Source: Caproiciproducens galactitolivorans (lineage in GTDB: Bacteria > Bacillota > Clostridia > Oscillospirales > Acutalibacteraceae). Taken from it: a stretch of 64,000 bases of DNA. Below are positions 45,025-56,707 of this stretch, piece by piece. A model generated the notes under the pieces. That model worked only from the letters and a program-made list of their open reading frames with translations. It had not been told where the DNA came from and did no database searches. The translations under genes were made by a program, and so were the position numbers. Every line of letters begins with the position of its first letter. The first letter of the stretch is position 1. The stretch covers positions 1 through 64,000 of the forward strand of contig NZ_SRMQ01000003.1 of the NCBI RefSeq assembly GCF_004768785.1. Reading direction: 5' to 3'.

Positions 45025-45849
45025 TCATTCTTTTTTTAAGTCGATACGGCCGTAAAGCGGAGCATCCTTATCGCTCTTCGGCGCCGATTTCACAGAAGGG
45101 CGCGACGGCTGCGTACTGTTCTGCGCCGACTTCGGCGACCGATTACCGTAACCAGGCCGCGGCTTTTCCCCATACGAACGGCGCTGGCCCTTATTGTAGT
45201 TTCTCCGTGGAAGCGGCCGCTCGCCGGCTTCCGGCCCGATCACAACATGGCGGGCAAGGTCTTCACCTTCCGACCAAGACTTCGCCCCTTCCACCGTCTG
45301 CACTGCGGTATGGATAATCCGCCGCTCGTACGGATTCATCGGCTCCAAAGAGGCGTTGCGCCCGGTTCTCACCGCTTTGGCGGCGATTCTCTTACCCAAA
45401 ACTTCAAGTGTTTCTCTGCGTTTCTCACGGTAATTTCCAATGTCAAGCGTAATCCGGTAATAGGTATTGTCGATATGGTTTGCCACAAGTCCCGCTAAGT
45501 ACTGGAGAGCGTCGAGCGTTTCTCCGCGGTGACCGATAATAAAGCCGATATCGTCCCCGGAAAGGGAAAGCTGCGCGCCGTTCTCTTCCTCAGTGATTTG
45601 AATATCCACCGAAGAAAGGCCCATATGTTCCAGAATTTTTTTCAAATACTCCGCAGCAGCTTCTGCGGGGCTGGTTTTCACAAAAACCCTTACCTTTGCC
45701 GGGCTTCCGCCGAAAAGACCGAATGTCTTTTTTGTAGGCATTTCCAGAATTTCAAAATCCGCATCATAGGTTTCCACACCGAGTTCCCTGCATGCGGCTT
45801 CTCTTGCCAGTTCTACCGTCTCACCGGTTGCAATCGCTTCTCTTATCAC
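45025..45849 (-). CDS. jag: Jag/KhpB RNA-binding protein
   Basis: A 274-residue protein with a Jag-N domain (about 1-50, MPTKKTFGLFGG), a KH domain with GDDIGFIIGHRGETLD, an R3H domain (EPMNPYERRIIHTAVQ) and a long basic, low-complexity C-terminal tail of about 70 residues not found in Bacillus Jag. It is an RNA-binding factor linked to cell elongation and membrane protein biogenesis. It begins with GTG after GGGGGAGG, downstream of yidC as in most Firmicutes. Confidence 0.93.
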   Translation of the reverse strand: MIREAIATGETVELAREAACRELGVETYDADFEILEMPTKKTFGLFGGSPAKVRVFVKTSPAEAAAEYLKKILEHMGLSSVDIQITEEENGAQLSLSGDDIGFIIGHRGETLDALQYLAGLVANHIDNTYYRITLDIGNYREKRRETLEVLGKRIAAKAVRTGRNASLEPMNPYERRIIHTAVQTVEGAKSWSEGEDLARHVVIGPEAGERPLPRRNYNKGQRRSYGEKPRPGYGNRSPKSAQNSTQPSRPSVKSAPKSDKDAPLYGRIDLKKE

Positions 45850-45912
45850 GGTATTACCTCCCCCGGGTGTTTACTCGTTTTTCTTAAACTTAATGATTAT
45901 ACGAATGCTTCC

Positions 45913-46914
45913 TTACGCTTTTGGTTTCCTGTTTTTTCCCGCCTTGCCTTTTCCTGTTTCAGCCGGCACAGAAACTGCCGGGATTCTCTCCATTTTTGCT
46001 TCCTCCTGCTCCAGCAGGGCGATTCGCTGCGCCTCGGCCTTCGCGTTCAAATCTGCCGGACTGTACCAGATATTCAGGATAAGCGTCTGTAAAAATCCGG
46101 TAAGGGTCGAAATAATCCAGTAAAAACCGACAGCCGCCGGCAGGGTGCAGGCCAACCATGCACTAAACAAAGGCATGAAATAAAACATATATTTCATGCA
46201 ACCTTCCTGCTGCTGCATCCCGGGCTGCATTTTCATCATGAAATACTGTGTGACCAAAGAGGAAACAAGGCACAGCACCGGAATAACCCAAAGATTTGAG
46301 CGGAACAGCGTTCCGAAAATATTGGCGCCATCGCTGGGCGTATCGAGAAGATTCATACCCAGAAACTGGAATCCATGGCTGAAAGATTCTATTTTCTTAA
46401 GCTCGTCCCCGCTAAACATGGTGAGATGGGGCTTTAAATCCGCAAAATGCTTAACAATTTCGATCTGTGCATACTGGGCGTTGAAATTTGCGCCAACTCC
46501 CGGAATCATCTTCAACATGGCAACCGCTTTGTTGATCCCATCCGCAGAAAGGTGCAACGCGTTTGAGAGCGGATTCTGAACGGTATAGAACAGACCGATC
46601 ATAATCGGGAACGGAATAAAGGTGGTAAGGCACCCGCCGGTTGGGTTTACGCCTTCCTTTTCATAAAGCTTCTGCGTTTCCTGTTGAAGCTTCAGCCGAT
46701 CGTTGCCGTATTTCTTCTGCAATTCTTTCTGCTTAATCGCCAGCCTGCTGCTGGCGGCCAACGATTTCTGCTGTTTGATGGAAAAGGGGAACATCAGGAT
46801 TTTCAATACGATGGTGAATAAAATAATGGCGATTCCATAGTTCTGAATCAGGGTATAAAAAAACCAGAGCAGATAACCGAGAATGTTCCCGAAAAAATTA
46901 AAAAAATCGTACAT
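45913..46914 (-). CDS. yidC: Membrane protein insertase YidC (SpoIIIJ)
   Basis: A 333-residue YidC/Oxa1/Alb3 insertase with a transmembrane segment near residues 10-35, a cytoplasmic helical hairpin and four further helices (GGCLTTFIPFPIMIGLFYTVQ carries the groove region). A charged Lys-rich tail ends the protein. It lacks the typical lipoprotein signal of SpoIIIJ and instead starts MYDFFNFFGNILGYLLWFFY, a form common in clostridia. Confidence 0.95.
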   Translation of the reverse strand: MYDFFNFFGNILGYLLWFFYTLIQNYGIAIILFTIVLKILMFPFSIKQQKSLAASSRLAIKQKELQKKYGNDRLKLQQETQKLYEKEGVNPTGGCLTTFIPFPIMIGLFYTVQNPLSNALHLSADGINKAVAMLKMIPGVGANFNAQYAQIEIVKHFADLKPHLTMFSGDELKKIESFSHGFQFLGMNLLDTPSDGANIFGTLFRSNLWVIPVLCLVSSLVTQYFMMKMQPGMQQQEGCMKYMFYFMPLFSAWLACTLPAAVGFYWIISTLTGFLQTLILNIWYSPADLNAKAEAQRIALLEQEEAKMERIPAVSVPAETGKGKAGKNRKPKA

Positions 46915-46934
46915 ATAAGCAGTACTCCTCTATT

Positions 46935-47174
46935 CTATCTATCATGCTTATCGCTTGTCCGTTTTTCCGGAACAGGGTCGTACCCTCCCCGGCTGAACGG
47001 ATTACAGCGTAATATGCGAAACAAAGCGAGCCAAAATCCCTTAAAGGCGCCGAAGCGCTCAATAGCCTGAATTGCGTAATTTGAACAGGTGGGATAATAT
47101 TTGCAGCAAGGCCTTTTATACGGCGAAATTCCTTTCTGATAAAACCGTATCAGCCAGATCAACGGGCGTTTCAT
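46935..47174 (-). CDS. yidD: Membrane protein insertion efficiency factor YidD
   Basis: A 79-residue DUF37 protein with the family signature [22 protein letters not shown] and [13 protein letters not shown]. It assists YidC-dependent insertion at the membrane. Its ATG overlaps the rnpA stop. Confidence 0.95.
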   Translation of the reverse strand: MKRPLIWLIRFYQKGISPYKRPCCKYYPTCSNYAIQAIERFGAFKGFWLALFRILRCNPFSRGGYDPVPEKRTSDKHDR

Positions 47175-47503
47175 TTCATGACCCCCGCTTTTTTAAGCTG
47201 CGCCGAAAGCGCACGGACGATTTCCGTGCTTTTCACATAAGGGGTTTTCCCCCTTGCAACAAAAATAAAATCGTATCCCGGCTTTATGCTGGGTGCCAAA
47301 ATCCGGAAAGCTTCGCGGATTACGCGGCGGGCCCTATTCCTTTTCACAGCATTTCCAATTTTCTTTGTGGTCGTAATGCCAACCCGTATATTTTTCCTCC
47401 GGTTTTTCAAAACATATGTTACAACCACAGGGCTGACAAAAGATTTCCCTTTTGCATAAATCCTGCAAAAATCCTTGTTTTCTTTAATTGATAGAAAATC
47501 CAT
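47171..47503 (-). CDS. rnpA: Ribonuclease P protein component
   Basis: A 110-residue basic protein with the RNase P motif [21 protein letters not shown] that binds the catalytic RNA and the pre-tRNA leader. The start at 47503 ([12 protein letters not shown]) fits the family length; an ATG at 47524 with GGGA upstream is a fair alternative. Confidence 0.93.
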   Translation of the reverse strand: MDFLSIKENKDFCRIYAKGKSFVSPVVVTYVLKNRRKNIRVGITTTKKIGNAVKRNRARRVIREAFRILAPSIKPGYDFIFVARGKTPYVKSTEIVRALSAQLKKAGVMK

Positions 47504-47556
47504 CACTTTAAACCCGCACCGCATTTCTTTTCCCAAAATCGGGAGCTAAAAAGAAA

Positions 47557-47573
47557 GGCCACATTGCGTGGCC
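47557..47573 (-). terminator. Terminator-like hairpin between rpmH and rnpA
   Basis: GGCCAC / GTGGCC with a 5-base loop followed on the minus strand by TTTCTTTTT. It would partly terminate after rpmH and lower rnpA expression relative to the ribosomal protein. Confidence 0.65.
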
Positions 47574-47579
47574 CTCTGC

Positions 47580-47714
47580 TTAATAGCTCAAACGTGCTCT
47601 GCCCTTAGCTCTGCGGCGGGCCAAAACTTTGCGGCCGTTTCTTGTGGACATTCTCTTTCTGAAGCCGTGCTCCTTTTTCCTATGGAGCTTCTTTGGCTGA
47701 TATGTTCTCAGCAT
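47580..47714 (-). CDS. rpmH: 50S ribosomal protein L34
   Basis: A 44-residue basic protein with the universal L34 pattern ([20 protein letters not shown]). AAAGGAGGG precedes the ATG at 47714. It is the first gene left of the origin, with a strong promoter at 47754-47783. Confidence 0.98.
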   Translation of the reverse strand: MLRTYQPKKLHRKKEHGFRKRMSTRNGRKVLARRRAKGRARLSY

Positions 47715-47753
47715 AAAAACCCTCCTTTCGGGGTACAAACCTTGCAATATAGC

Positions 47754-47783
47754 ATTATATATTAAGAATGCGCAAACTGTCAA
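47754..47783 (-). promoter_or_regulatory. Promoter of rpmH
   Basis: Minus strand TTGACA (47778-47783), an 18-base spacer and TATAAT (47754-47759). Confidence 0.85.
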
Positions 47784-48048
47784 CCTATAATTTGTCGCCT
47801 GAGCCCAGGAAAAATCTTTCAGGGGGCAATTTTGCAATTTATCTAATTATATTATTCAATATACCACATTTTAGTTTAAAATAAAAGGAAAATAAAAAAA
47901 TTTTATCGTCTATGGTTTTCCTCACGCGCGCGATACAATATAGTGTGTCTGAATCCGAAATTGAAATTTGAAAAGCCGATCGTTTTGTGGTAATATTAAT
48001 TGTGTTATGCCTAAGAGTATAAATATTTGTTAAAATGAGGTTTATAAG
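47784..48048. other. rpmH-dnaA intergenic region
   Basis: A/T-rich gap between divergent rpmH and dnaA. It holds the dnaA promoter. I find no clear DnaA boxes here, unlike the dnaA-dnaN gap. Confidence 0.6.
47968..47996 (+). promoter_or_regulatory. Promoter of dnaA
   Basis: TTGAAA (47968-47973), a 17-base spacer and TAATAT (47991-47996), about 50 bases before the dnaA start. Confidence 0.65.
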
Positions 48049-49362
48049 ATGGAATCCTTTACCGAGGTATGGAATCTGGTCTGCGATTACTGTAAAAGCA
48101 AGATCACGGAAATTGCGTATTCGACCTGGATCAAGCGTATCGAACCGGTTACTCTTGACTTCGCACAGGGTGTCGCGGTGCTGAAGGTTCCGAATGAACT
48201 GCACCGACAGACAATCAAACATTATTATATCGATATGCTGGAAGAAGCGTTCGCACAAATTTTCGGCCAGAAAATCCAAATTCGCATCTGCACACCGGAC
48301 GAAGCCGGAATCGAAAAGCAGAATGACGAAACCCCGGCCATCAACGATGACTATGAGTTTACGTTCGACACCTACATTGTCGGCCCTTCCAATAAATTCG
48401 CACATGCGGCATCCATGGCTGTTGCAAGCAAGCCGGCAACCTTATATAACCCTCTTTTTATTTACGGAAATTCCGGATTGGGCAAAACCCACCTTCTTTA
48501 CGCGATCTGCAACGAAATCAGCCATACGCATCCGGAAATGAATATTATTTATATCAAGGGCGACGACTTTACGAACGAACTCATCGAAGCGATCCGCCGC
48601 GGTACCACCGCCGAATTCCACAACAGGTACCGGAAAGCGGATGTATTTCTGGTCGACGATATCCAGTTTATAGCTGGAAAAGATTCAACGCAGGAGGAAT
48701 TTTTCCATACATTTAATACCTTATACGAAGCAAAAAAGCAAATCGTACTGACTTCCGACCGGCCGCCGAAGGATATCGCCACGCTGGAGGAACGCCTTTT
48801 AACCCGTTTCGAGTGGGGGCTGACGGCCGATATTCAGCCGCCTGATTTCGAAACACGCATTGCTATTATAAAAAGGAAAGCAGAACTTCTGGAAATTGAT
48901 ATGTCGGACAGCGTTGCCGAATACATAGCGAACCGCCTGAAGAATAATATCCGTCAGCTTGAAGGCGCAGTGAAAAAAATGAAAGCCTACTTTTTGCTGG
49001 CGGGTGAAAGCCCGAGCATCACAACGGCGCAGGCGGCTATCAGCGATATCATCAACAACGATCAGCCCACGCCGCTGACCGTCGAAAAAATCATCGACGA
49101 AGTAGCGCGCACATTCGGAACCTCCAGCGATGACATCCGCTCGTCGAAACGCTCGGCAAACATTTCCAGCGCACGGCAGGTCTCTATGTATGTCGTAAGG
49201 GAAATTACCCAGCTTCCGATGACCTCTATCGGCAAGGAATTCGGCGGGCGCGACCATTCCACCGTTGTTTACGCCATACAGCAGGTCGAAAAGGGAATCG
49301 CCAAAGACCCCAAATTCAAAGCGACAGTAGAAGATATTGTCAAAAATATACGCGACCGTTAA
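48049..49362 (+). CDS. dnaA: Chromosomal replication initiator DnaA
   Basis: A 437-residue initiator with domain I (about 1-80), a short linker domain II, the AAA+ domain III (Walker A GNSGLGKTHLL, Walker B FLVDDIQF) and DNA-binding domain IV with GGRDHSTVVYA. It melts oriC and loads the helicase. GAGG precedes the ATG. Orientation of all neighbouring genes diverges from here, marking the origin. Confidence 0.98.
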   Translation: MESFTEVWNLVCDYCKSKITEIAYSTWIKRIEPVTLDFAQGVAVLKVPNELHRQTIKHYYIDMLEEAFAQIFGQKIQIRICTPDEAGIEKQNDETPAINDDYEFTFDTYIVGPSNKFAHAASMAVASKPATLYNPLFIYGNSGLGKTHLLYAICNEISHTHPEMNIIYIKGDDFTNELIEAIRRGTTAEFHNRYRKADVFLVDDIQFIAGKDSTQEEFFHTFNTLYEAKKQIVLTSDRPPKDIATLEERLLTRFEWGLTADIQPPDFETRIAIIKRKAELLEIDMSDSVAEYIANRLKNNIRQLEGAVKKMKAYFLLAGESPSITTAQAAISDIINNDQPTPLTVEKIIDEVARTFGTSSDDIRSSKRSANISSARQVSMYVVREITQLPMTSIGKEFGGRDHSTVVYAIQQVEKGIAKDPKFKATVEDIVKNIRDR

Positions 49363-49667
49363 AATGTGCAAAGTTTCTCCACATTTAAACAATCCGGGGG
49401 AAAACGCAATTTTTTTATTTTTCTCTTTCCACGAATTATTTAACAAGTTTTCAACATTCCCCACAGAGTTTTCAACATGCGGTTAAAAACTCAAATTTTA
49501 ATACGCAATGTTAACGAAGAGTTAACAAGGAAATCACAGGAAAAATTCCCGAAAAAACCCGATGTAGCCTAAAAGACGCAAAGCTTTCAACTTTTCCCCG
49601 CCCCCTACTACTCTTACTAAAATAAAATCATTTATTTCTATTATAAACGGAAACAAAAGGTGAGATT
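49363..49667. other. Candidate oriC (dnaA-dnaN gap)
   Basis: A 305-base non-coding stretch with a cluster of degenerate DnaA boxes: TTCTCCACA (49375), TTTTCAACA (49448 and 49469, 21 bases apart) and TTCCCCACA (49457). GTTAAC repeats follow near 49510 and 49521. A/T-rich tracts (around 49409-49424 and 49619-49650) could be the unwinding element. The dnaN promoter must also lie here. Confidence 0.7.
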
Positions 49668-50774
49668 ATGAAAATTATCTGCAAACAGCAGCAGCTAAAC
49701 GAAGCTGTGTTGAATATTCAGCGCGCAGTATCCGCCAAGTCCTCGGTTCCCGCTCTGGAAGGAATCCTCCTTTCCGCAGAGGAAAGCGAAATTACACTAT
49801 GCGGATACGACCTGGAGCTTGGGATGAAAACCAAGATCGAAGCAAAAGTGGAAGAAAAAGGAAGAATCGTCCTAAGCGCACGCCTGTTTGGTGATATTGT
49901 CCGTCGTCTTCCGGCCGACGATGTCCACCTTTCCGTAGACGATAAAAACATCACAAAGATTCAAAGCGGCCCGGCGGATTTCTCTATTGCCGGAATTCCG
50001 GCGGAGGAATACCCCGAACTGCCCAGCATTACGGGGGAAACCTCCATCAAGATCGCCAACTGTACGCTGAAAAGCATGATTCGCCAGACGATTTTCGCCG
50101 TTGCGGAAAGCGACGCTAAGCCGATCCATACTGGAACCCTGTTTGAGCTGGACAAAAATAAAATCCGGCTGGTTTCCGTCGACGGGTACCGCCTTGCTCT
50201 GCGGGAGGAAACCGCAAAATGCGAGGAGGAACTGAACTTTGTGGTTCCTGGCAAAACGCTGCAGGAAGTGATGAAGCTTCTGAGCGACGATGACGAAGAA
50301 CTGGAAATCCTCATCGGGCGGCGGCATATTTTATTCCAAATTGGCAGCTACTGTGTCATTTCCCGCCTGCTGGAAGGGGAATTCCTGGATTACCGCGCGG
50401 CGATTCCGAACACAAGCGCTATGGAGATCCTTGTTTCCACTCGTTCGTTTATCGAAAGCGTGGAGCGTGTTTCGCTGATTATCACCGACCGGCTGAAAAG
50501 CCCGGTTCGCTGTTTATTTGAGGATAATGAAATCAAAGTTTCTTGTTCCACTTCCATCGGCCGCGCAAGCGACCAGCTCCCCGCGAAAATGGAGGGTGAG
50601 CCTGTGGAAATGGGTTTCAATAACCGGTACCTTCTCGACGCACTTCGGAATACCGAGGGCGACGAGATGAAAATACAGCTCAACGGGGCATTAAGCCCAA
50701 TGAAAATTTTACCGCGGGAAGGCAATTCCTATCTGTTTCTGGTATTGCCTGTCCGCCTGAAGAGCGAGGCTTGA
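49668..50774 (+). CDS. dnaN: DNA polymerase III sliding clamp
   Basis: A 368-residue beta clamp of three repeated domains, ending in the family-typical LVLPVRL that contributes to the protein-binding pocket. It tethers polymerase to DNA. The start follows AAAAGGTGAG. It is immediately followed by the S4 gene. Confidence 0.98.
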   Translation: MKIICKQQQLNEAVLNIQRAVSAKSSVPALEGILLSAEESEITLCGYDLELGMKTKIEAKVEEKGRIVLSARLFGDIVRRLPADDVHLSVDDKNITKIQSGPADFSIAGIPAEEYPELPSITGETSIKIANCTLKSMIRQTIFAVAESDAKPIHTGTLFELDKNKIRLVSVDGYRLALREETAKCEEELNFVVPGKTLQEVMKLLSDDDEELEILIGRRHILFQIGSYCVISRLLEGEFLDYRAAIPNTSAMEILVSTRSFIESVERVSLIITDRLKSPVRCLFEDNEIKVSCSTSIGRASDQLPAKMEGEPVEMGFNNRYLLDALRNTEGDEMKIQLNGALSPMKILPREGNSYLFLVLPVRLKSEA

Positions 50775-50775
50775 T

Positions 50776-50994
50776 ATGAAAACAGAAAAAATAGCGATCA
50801 ATACGGAATTTATCCGTCTTGACGCGCTTTTAAAGCTTGGCGGTGCGGTAAACACCGGCGGCCAGGCAAAGTTCGCGGTACAAAACGGTGAAGTAAAGGT
50901 CAACGGCGAAGTCTGCACGATGCGCGGCAAAAAGATGCGCCCCGGCGATAAAGCGGAATTCCATTCTGTAATCTATGAGGTGTGCAAAGGGTGA
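50776..50994 (+). CDS. S4-domain RNA-binding protein (YaaA-type)
   Basis: A 72-residue protein with an S4 fold ([21 protein letters not shown], then VKVNGEV). Small S4 proteins between dnaN and recF are universal in Firmicutes and linked to ribosome assembly. It overlaps the recF start by GTGA. Confidence 0.93.
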   Translation: MKTEKIAINTEFIRLDALLKLGGAVNTGGQAKFAVQNGEVKVNGEVCTMRGKKMRPGDKAEFHSVIYEVCKG

Positions 50995-52058
50995 TCATCC
51001 GCCGCCTGGATTTTGAAAATTACCGGAACCTGAAAGCCGGGCAGATGGAGCCGCACGCCGGCGTCAACCTCATCAGCGGGCCGAACGCGCAGGGAAAAAC
51101 CAATCTTTTGGAAGCAATCTGGCTTTTTACGGGTGGGCGCTCCTTCCGGGGGGCGAAAGACGCCGATCTGGTTCTGCGCGGGGAGCGGAGGGCGGAAGTT
51201 AACATCGGTTTTTTCTGCGAAGAACGCGAACAAACGGCGCAGATCGCTATTTTGAACGGGCGTAGGAACGCCGTTTTAAACGGCGTTCCTCTGAAACGGG
51301 CTTCCGGGCTGATCGGGCGTTTTTTCGCCGTGCTCTTTTCACCGGAGCATCTTTCGCTGGTGCGAGAAGGCCCGTCCTTCCGGCGCAATTTTATCGACGC
51401 GGCCCTTTGCCAAGTAAAACCCGGATACGCCGCGCTTTTATCCCGTTACAACCGGACGCTTGTCCAGCGCAACGCGCTTTTAAAGGAAATTCCCCGGCAT
51501 TCCGCACTTCTGGATACGCTCGATGTCTGGGATGAACGGCTCGCGGCCCTCGGCGAAAGCGTGATGAAGGGCAGAGCCGGCTATCTTGAGAAAATAAGAG
51601 GACCGGCGCAAAAAATTTACGCCGGGATTAGTCAAAATAAAGAGAACATCCAACTGGAATATCAGAAAAGCGCCGAAGACCTGAAACAGGCGCTGTATGC
51701 TTCCCGCCGCGACGATATTGCCACGGGCCACACAAATTTCGGCCCCCATCGCGACGATATGGAAATCACGATCGACTCTCTGTCCGCGCGAACCTTTGGC
51801 TCGCAGGGGCAGAAGCGTTCCGTTGTGCTTGCCTTAAAGCTTGCGGAGGCAGAGCTGCTTTTTCGTGAAACCGGCGAAAGGCCGGTGATCCTTCTCGACG
51901 ATGTTATGAGCGAGCTGGATTCCGGAAGGCAGGATTACCTGCTGAACCATCTGACCGATTGTCAGGTTTTTATTACCTGCTGCGAACCCGACGCGGTAAA
52001 ACAGCTTCGGGATGGCATCCTGTTTTTTATGGACGGGGGCGTCCTAAGCAAAAAATGA
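50991..52058 (+). CDS. recF: DNA replication and repair protein RecF
   Basis: A 355-residue SMC-like ATPase with Walker [15 protein letters not shown], signature region [18 protein letters not shown] and Walker [13 protein letters not shown]. It loads RecA at gaps. I chose the GTG at 50991, which overlaps the S4 gene stop and has GAGGTG seven bases upstream, over a GTG three codons earlier. Confidence 0.96.
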   Translation: MIIRRLDFENYRNLKAGQMEPHAGVNLISGPNAQGKTNLLEAIWLFTGGRSFRGAKDADLVLRGERRAEVNIGFFCEEREQTAQIAILNGRRNAVLNGVPLKRASGLIGRFFAVLFSPEHLSLVREGPSFRRNFIDAALCQVKPGYAALLSRYNRTLVQRNALLKEIPRHSALLDTLDVWDERLAALGESVMKGRAGYLEKIRGPAQKIYAGISQNKENIQLEYQKSAEDLKQALYASRRDDIATGHTNFGPHRDDMEITIDSLSARTFGSQGQKRSVVLALKLAEAELLFRETGERPVILLDDVMSELDSGRQDYLLNHLTDCQVFITCCEPDAVKQLRDGILFFMDGGVLSKK

Positions 52059-52070
52059 GAGGTTTTTCTT

Positions 52071-52343
52071 ATGTATCTTCATCTTGGGCAGGACACAGTG
52101 ATTAAAGTGAGTGATATTGTGGGCATATTTGATATTGAGACTTCTACCATTTCCAATACGACCCGCGATTATCTTTCCGCCGCGCAGAAAGCGGGAAGGG
52201 TTGTGAATGTTTCCATGGAAATGCCAAAGTCCTTTGTGCTTTGCCGCGATAAAAACAACAGGGTGAATGTATATATCACACAGATTTCCTCCGTAACCCT
52301 TCTGAAACGGACGGGTTTTATGGACGAAATTGCAAATGTATGA
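52071..52343 (+). CDS. remB: Extracellular matrix regulator RemB (DUF370)
   Basis: A 90-residue DUF370 protein starting MYLHLGQDTVIKVSDIVGIFD, the pattern of YaaB/RemB encoded between recF and gyrB in Bacillus. There it activates matrix genes together with RemA. Role here is inferred from family and position. Confidence 0.9.
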   Translation: MYLHLGQDTVIKVSDIVGIFDIETSTISNTTRDYLSAAQKAGRVVNVSMEMPKSFVLCRDKNNRVNVYITQISSVTLLKRTGFMDEIANV

Positions 52344-52362
52344 AAGATCAGGTGTAAGTGAA

Positions 52363-52797
52363 ATGAAAAAATTCCGAAAGGCTAGATGTCCGCACTGCGG
52401 AAAGAAACTGGGCTTTCTTCAAACCTGGTCCATTAAAACGCAGGGAGAATTCAAATGCCCAAAATGCGGCGGCTTTTCCGATATTGAACTGGACCCCTCG
52501 ACTTATGGGCTGTCTATTTTTGCAATTATTCTGAGCGGGCTGATTTACCTTATCCATATGCTTTCCGTAAAATCGCTCAGCCTTTCTTCGATTTTTCTTG
52601 CCGTGCTGCCTTATCTCGCGTTTTATCTTCTTTCGGTTTACCTTGTCCGGTTGCGGAAACCGGAAACCGGCAGAAGAGCGCCGGCGCAGCCCCGCGCTGC
52701 TTACGCGGTGCCCCAAAACCGGTATGCCAGCAGGCCGCGGGACCCGAACATCGACAAGACGATTGTTGTCGGTAACGTTTCCAAATACAGAAGATAG
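52363..52797 (+). CDS. Zinc-ribbon membrane protein of unknown function
   Basis: A 144-residue protein with an N-terminal zinc ribbon (CPHC at about 9-12 and CPKC at about 34-37), two transmembrane helices (about 50-95) and a basic, disordered C-terminal tail. It resembles CXXC-20-CXXC type proteins, but no function is known. AGGTG lies upstream of the ATG at 52363. It sits between remB and gyrB. Confidence 0.75.
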   Translation: MKKFRKARCPHCGKKLGFLQTWSIKTQGEFKCPKCGGFSDIELDPSTYGLSIFAIILSGLIYLIHMLSVKSLSLSSIFLAVLPYLAFYLLSVYLVRLRKPETGRRAPAQPRAAYAVPQNRYASRPRDPNIDKTIVVGNVSKYRR

Positions 52798-52821
52798 CAA
52801 TTGCTTTTTATGATTGAGTAA

Positions 52822-54807
<1,986 letters not shown>

Positions 54808-54826
54808 CCCTGTTGGTTTTACGATG

Positions 54827-54853
54827 TACTATTTAACAAATTGTTAAATAGTA
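54827..54853. promoter_or_regulatory. 27-base perfect palindrome after gyrB
   Basis: Arms TACTATTTAACAA and its complement around a single A, 20 bases after gyrB and before the YcxB-like genes. It shares the core ACAAATTGT with the palindrome at 52834. It could be an operator, or less likely an A/T-rich hairpin. Confidence 0.45.
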
Positions 54854-54899
54854 ATTAATTATACATTTTGTATTACATAAAACCGAGAAGGAGTTATCT

Positions 54900-55556
54900 A
54901 TGAAACAATTTTTAAAAGAACAGGATACCAATTCCAAACCTCCTGAACCCCAGGGGGAAAAGACCCCCGAGGAAGAGGACAAGGAAGATTCAATCGAGTG
55001 GGACGGCTCCGAAGCGGAGCTTGTCGCGGATGATACCGCCGAGGTATTTGAGGAACAGCATACGGGGATCAAGCTGAAATATGTGCTCACGTCCCGCGAA
55101 ATTTTCCGGGCGCTTCGGAAAGTGCAGTACACCTCAAGCCGGATTGCGCTTTCCGTGGTCGCGGTGCTTCTCTGCGCCGGGACGGCGGCGATGTTTTTGG
55201 TAAAATGGAGCGCCGAGAAGGATCCCCGGTACGTGTCGCTTGCCGCCGTATGTATCCTGCTGGTTTTTTTTGTGGGTGTTTATCCGTCGCTTAGAATGAA
55301 AATCCATTCCATACGGATTGCCGATGGAAAAGAGATCCGCATGAAAATCTACCCCGACCATATTGAGATGGGGCTGTTTGATAAGAAATGGGAGATTCTC
55401 CTTGACGGAAGCTGCGAGAGCCTATATTTCGACGACATGATCGTACTTTACATACGCGACGGAAACATGGTTATTCTGCCGCTGCGCTGTGTGGAACCGG
55501 CCGTCCTGCCGGAGGTTCAGGCAATGATTCTTGCCGGGACGCAGCCGAAAGCCTGA
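54900..55556 (+). CDS. YcxB-like membrane protein (paralogue 1)
   Basis: A 218-residue protein with an acidic disordered N-terminal segment (about 1-55), two transmembrane helices (about 82-105 and 112-130) and a C-terminal PH-like YcxB-type domain (KIYPDHIEMGLFDKKWEIL, then MVILPLRCVEP). Function is unknown. It has two structurally similar neighbours before gyrA. GAAGGAG precedes the ATG. Confidence 0.75.
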   Translation: MKQFLKEQDTNSKPPEPQGEKTPEEEDKEDSIEWDGSEAELVADDTAEVFEEQHTGIKLKYVLTSREIFRALRKVQYTSSRIALSVVAVLLCAGTAAMFLVKWSAEKDPRYVSLAAVCILLVFFVGVYPSLRMKIHSIRIADGKEIRMKIYPDHIEMGLFDKKWEILLDGSCESLYFDDMIVLYIRDGNMVILPLRCVEPAVLPEVQAMILAGTQPKA

Positions 55557-55576
55557 AATTAAAGGAGTTTTCATTT

Positions 55577-56143
55577 ATGCCGACATTTTACGGGGGTGGG
55601 CCGATTGAAACGGTATCCCAGACAATCAGCTCCGAAGATTACGCAAATGCGTATTATGCCGCTTACTGCGCCTCTTCCCCTCTGCGCAGGCGCTGGGTTC
55701 GCGCGGGTATCTTTTTGTCGGCGGCGATTGTGATCGCTTCGTGCATCCCGTGTTACCGGGCGCATTTTTCCACTTTCTGGGTTCCCTGCGGCGGAATCGT
55801 GCTGGCGCTGGCGTTTTGCTTCCTTTTTGGATTTGTTCAGCCGAACGATCTGAAAAAATGGGGCGCGCGGCTCTATCGTTCCAATGCGCTCTGGTCCATT
55901 CCGCAGCAGGTTGAAATTTACCGCGACAGCGTGGTAATTAAAAATTCCTATGAGCAGATTCTGGAATATTGGACGGACTTTTCCATGTGCATGGAAACCG
56001 GCTCCGCCTTTATCGCCGCAGGCGGACGGGAACGGGAGCTACTCATCATTAAAAAGCAGGACCTCCCGAACGAGCGGGTCGAAGCGATTTCCGCCGCGCT
56101 TTCCGGCGCGTTTGCCGCGCGCTATTTGAAAAGCGGACATTAA
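55577..56143 (+). CDS. YcxB-like membrane protein (paralogue 2)
   Basis: A 188-residue protein with two transmembrane helices (about 42-60 and 67-87) and a C-terminal domain of the same layout as its neighbours (VEIYRDSVVIKNSYEQILEYW). It lacks the acidic N-terminus of paralogue 1. AAAGGAG precedes the ATG. Unknown function. Confidence 0.72.
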   Translation: MPTFYGGGPIETVSQTISSEDYANAYYAAYCASSPLRRRWVRAGIFLSAAIVIASCIPCYRAHFSTFWVPCGGIVLALAFCFLFGFVQPNDLKKWGARLYRSNALWSIPQQVEIYRDSVVIKNSYEQILEYWTDFSMCMETGSAFIAAGGRERELLIIKKQDLPNERVEAISAALSGAFAARYLKSGH

Positions 56144-56155
56144 GGAGGGGGAAGC

Positions 56156-56707
56156 ATGGAAAACAACCCGGTTTCAGTTAGCTTTCTACCGACAAAGTTC
56201 GATTACGCGGATTTTAAGGCCGCGCAGGCAAAAGCTGATTTTCAAAAAAGCGAGCAGCTTGTTTTACGGATTACCGGGGCGGTTCTGCTGGTTTCCGCAG
56301 TCTTGCTGCAGATTTTCTCCTTTAAAAGTGTCGTAAACAGCATCCTTTATGCCGCAATGGCCGCGGCAGGGATTCTGGTAGGATTTTTTCATAGATTAAT
56401 CGCGCAGTATATGCTTCGCCGGCGCGCTCTTCGCTATTTTGACGCAAATAAAGAAAAATTTATTGCGCAGACCACCGAATTTCTAGATGAAGCGGTTATA
56501 TTTCAAAACGAACGGTATACGGCCTCCATCCCGTATGACCTTTTTTACAGAGCCTATGAGGACGGCAGGGTGTTTATCCTCTATACAGGAATCAACGAAA
56601 TGAGGTTTCTTCCGAAAAGGGCAATGGGCGACAGTGAGTGCGTCCGGATCCGTAACATTCTTCAGACGAAGCTTCAAGAAAAATATCAGCAGGAAGGTGC
56701 CCGCTAA
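56156..56707 (+). CDS. YcxB-like membrane protein (paralogue 3)
   Basis: A 183-residue protein with two helices (about 36-53 and 60-80) and a YcxB-like C-terminal domain ([23 protein letters not shown] then [11 protein letters not shown], close to the family's IPKRAF). AGGAGGGGG precedes the ATG. Its stop codon shares one base with the gyrA start, so it is translationally coupled to gyrase. Confidence 0.75.
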   Translation: MENNPVSVSFLPTKFDYADFKAAQAKADFQKSEQLVLRITGAVLLVSAVLLQIFSFKSVVNSILYAAMAAAGILVGFFHRLIAQYMLRRRALRYFDANKEKFIAQTTEFLDEAVIFQNERYTASIPYDLFYRAYEDGRVFILYTGINEMRFLPKRAMGDSECVRIRNILQTKLQEKYQQEGAR

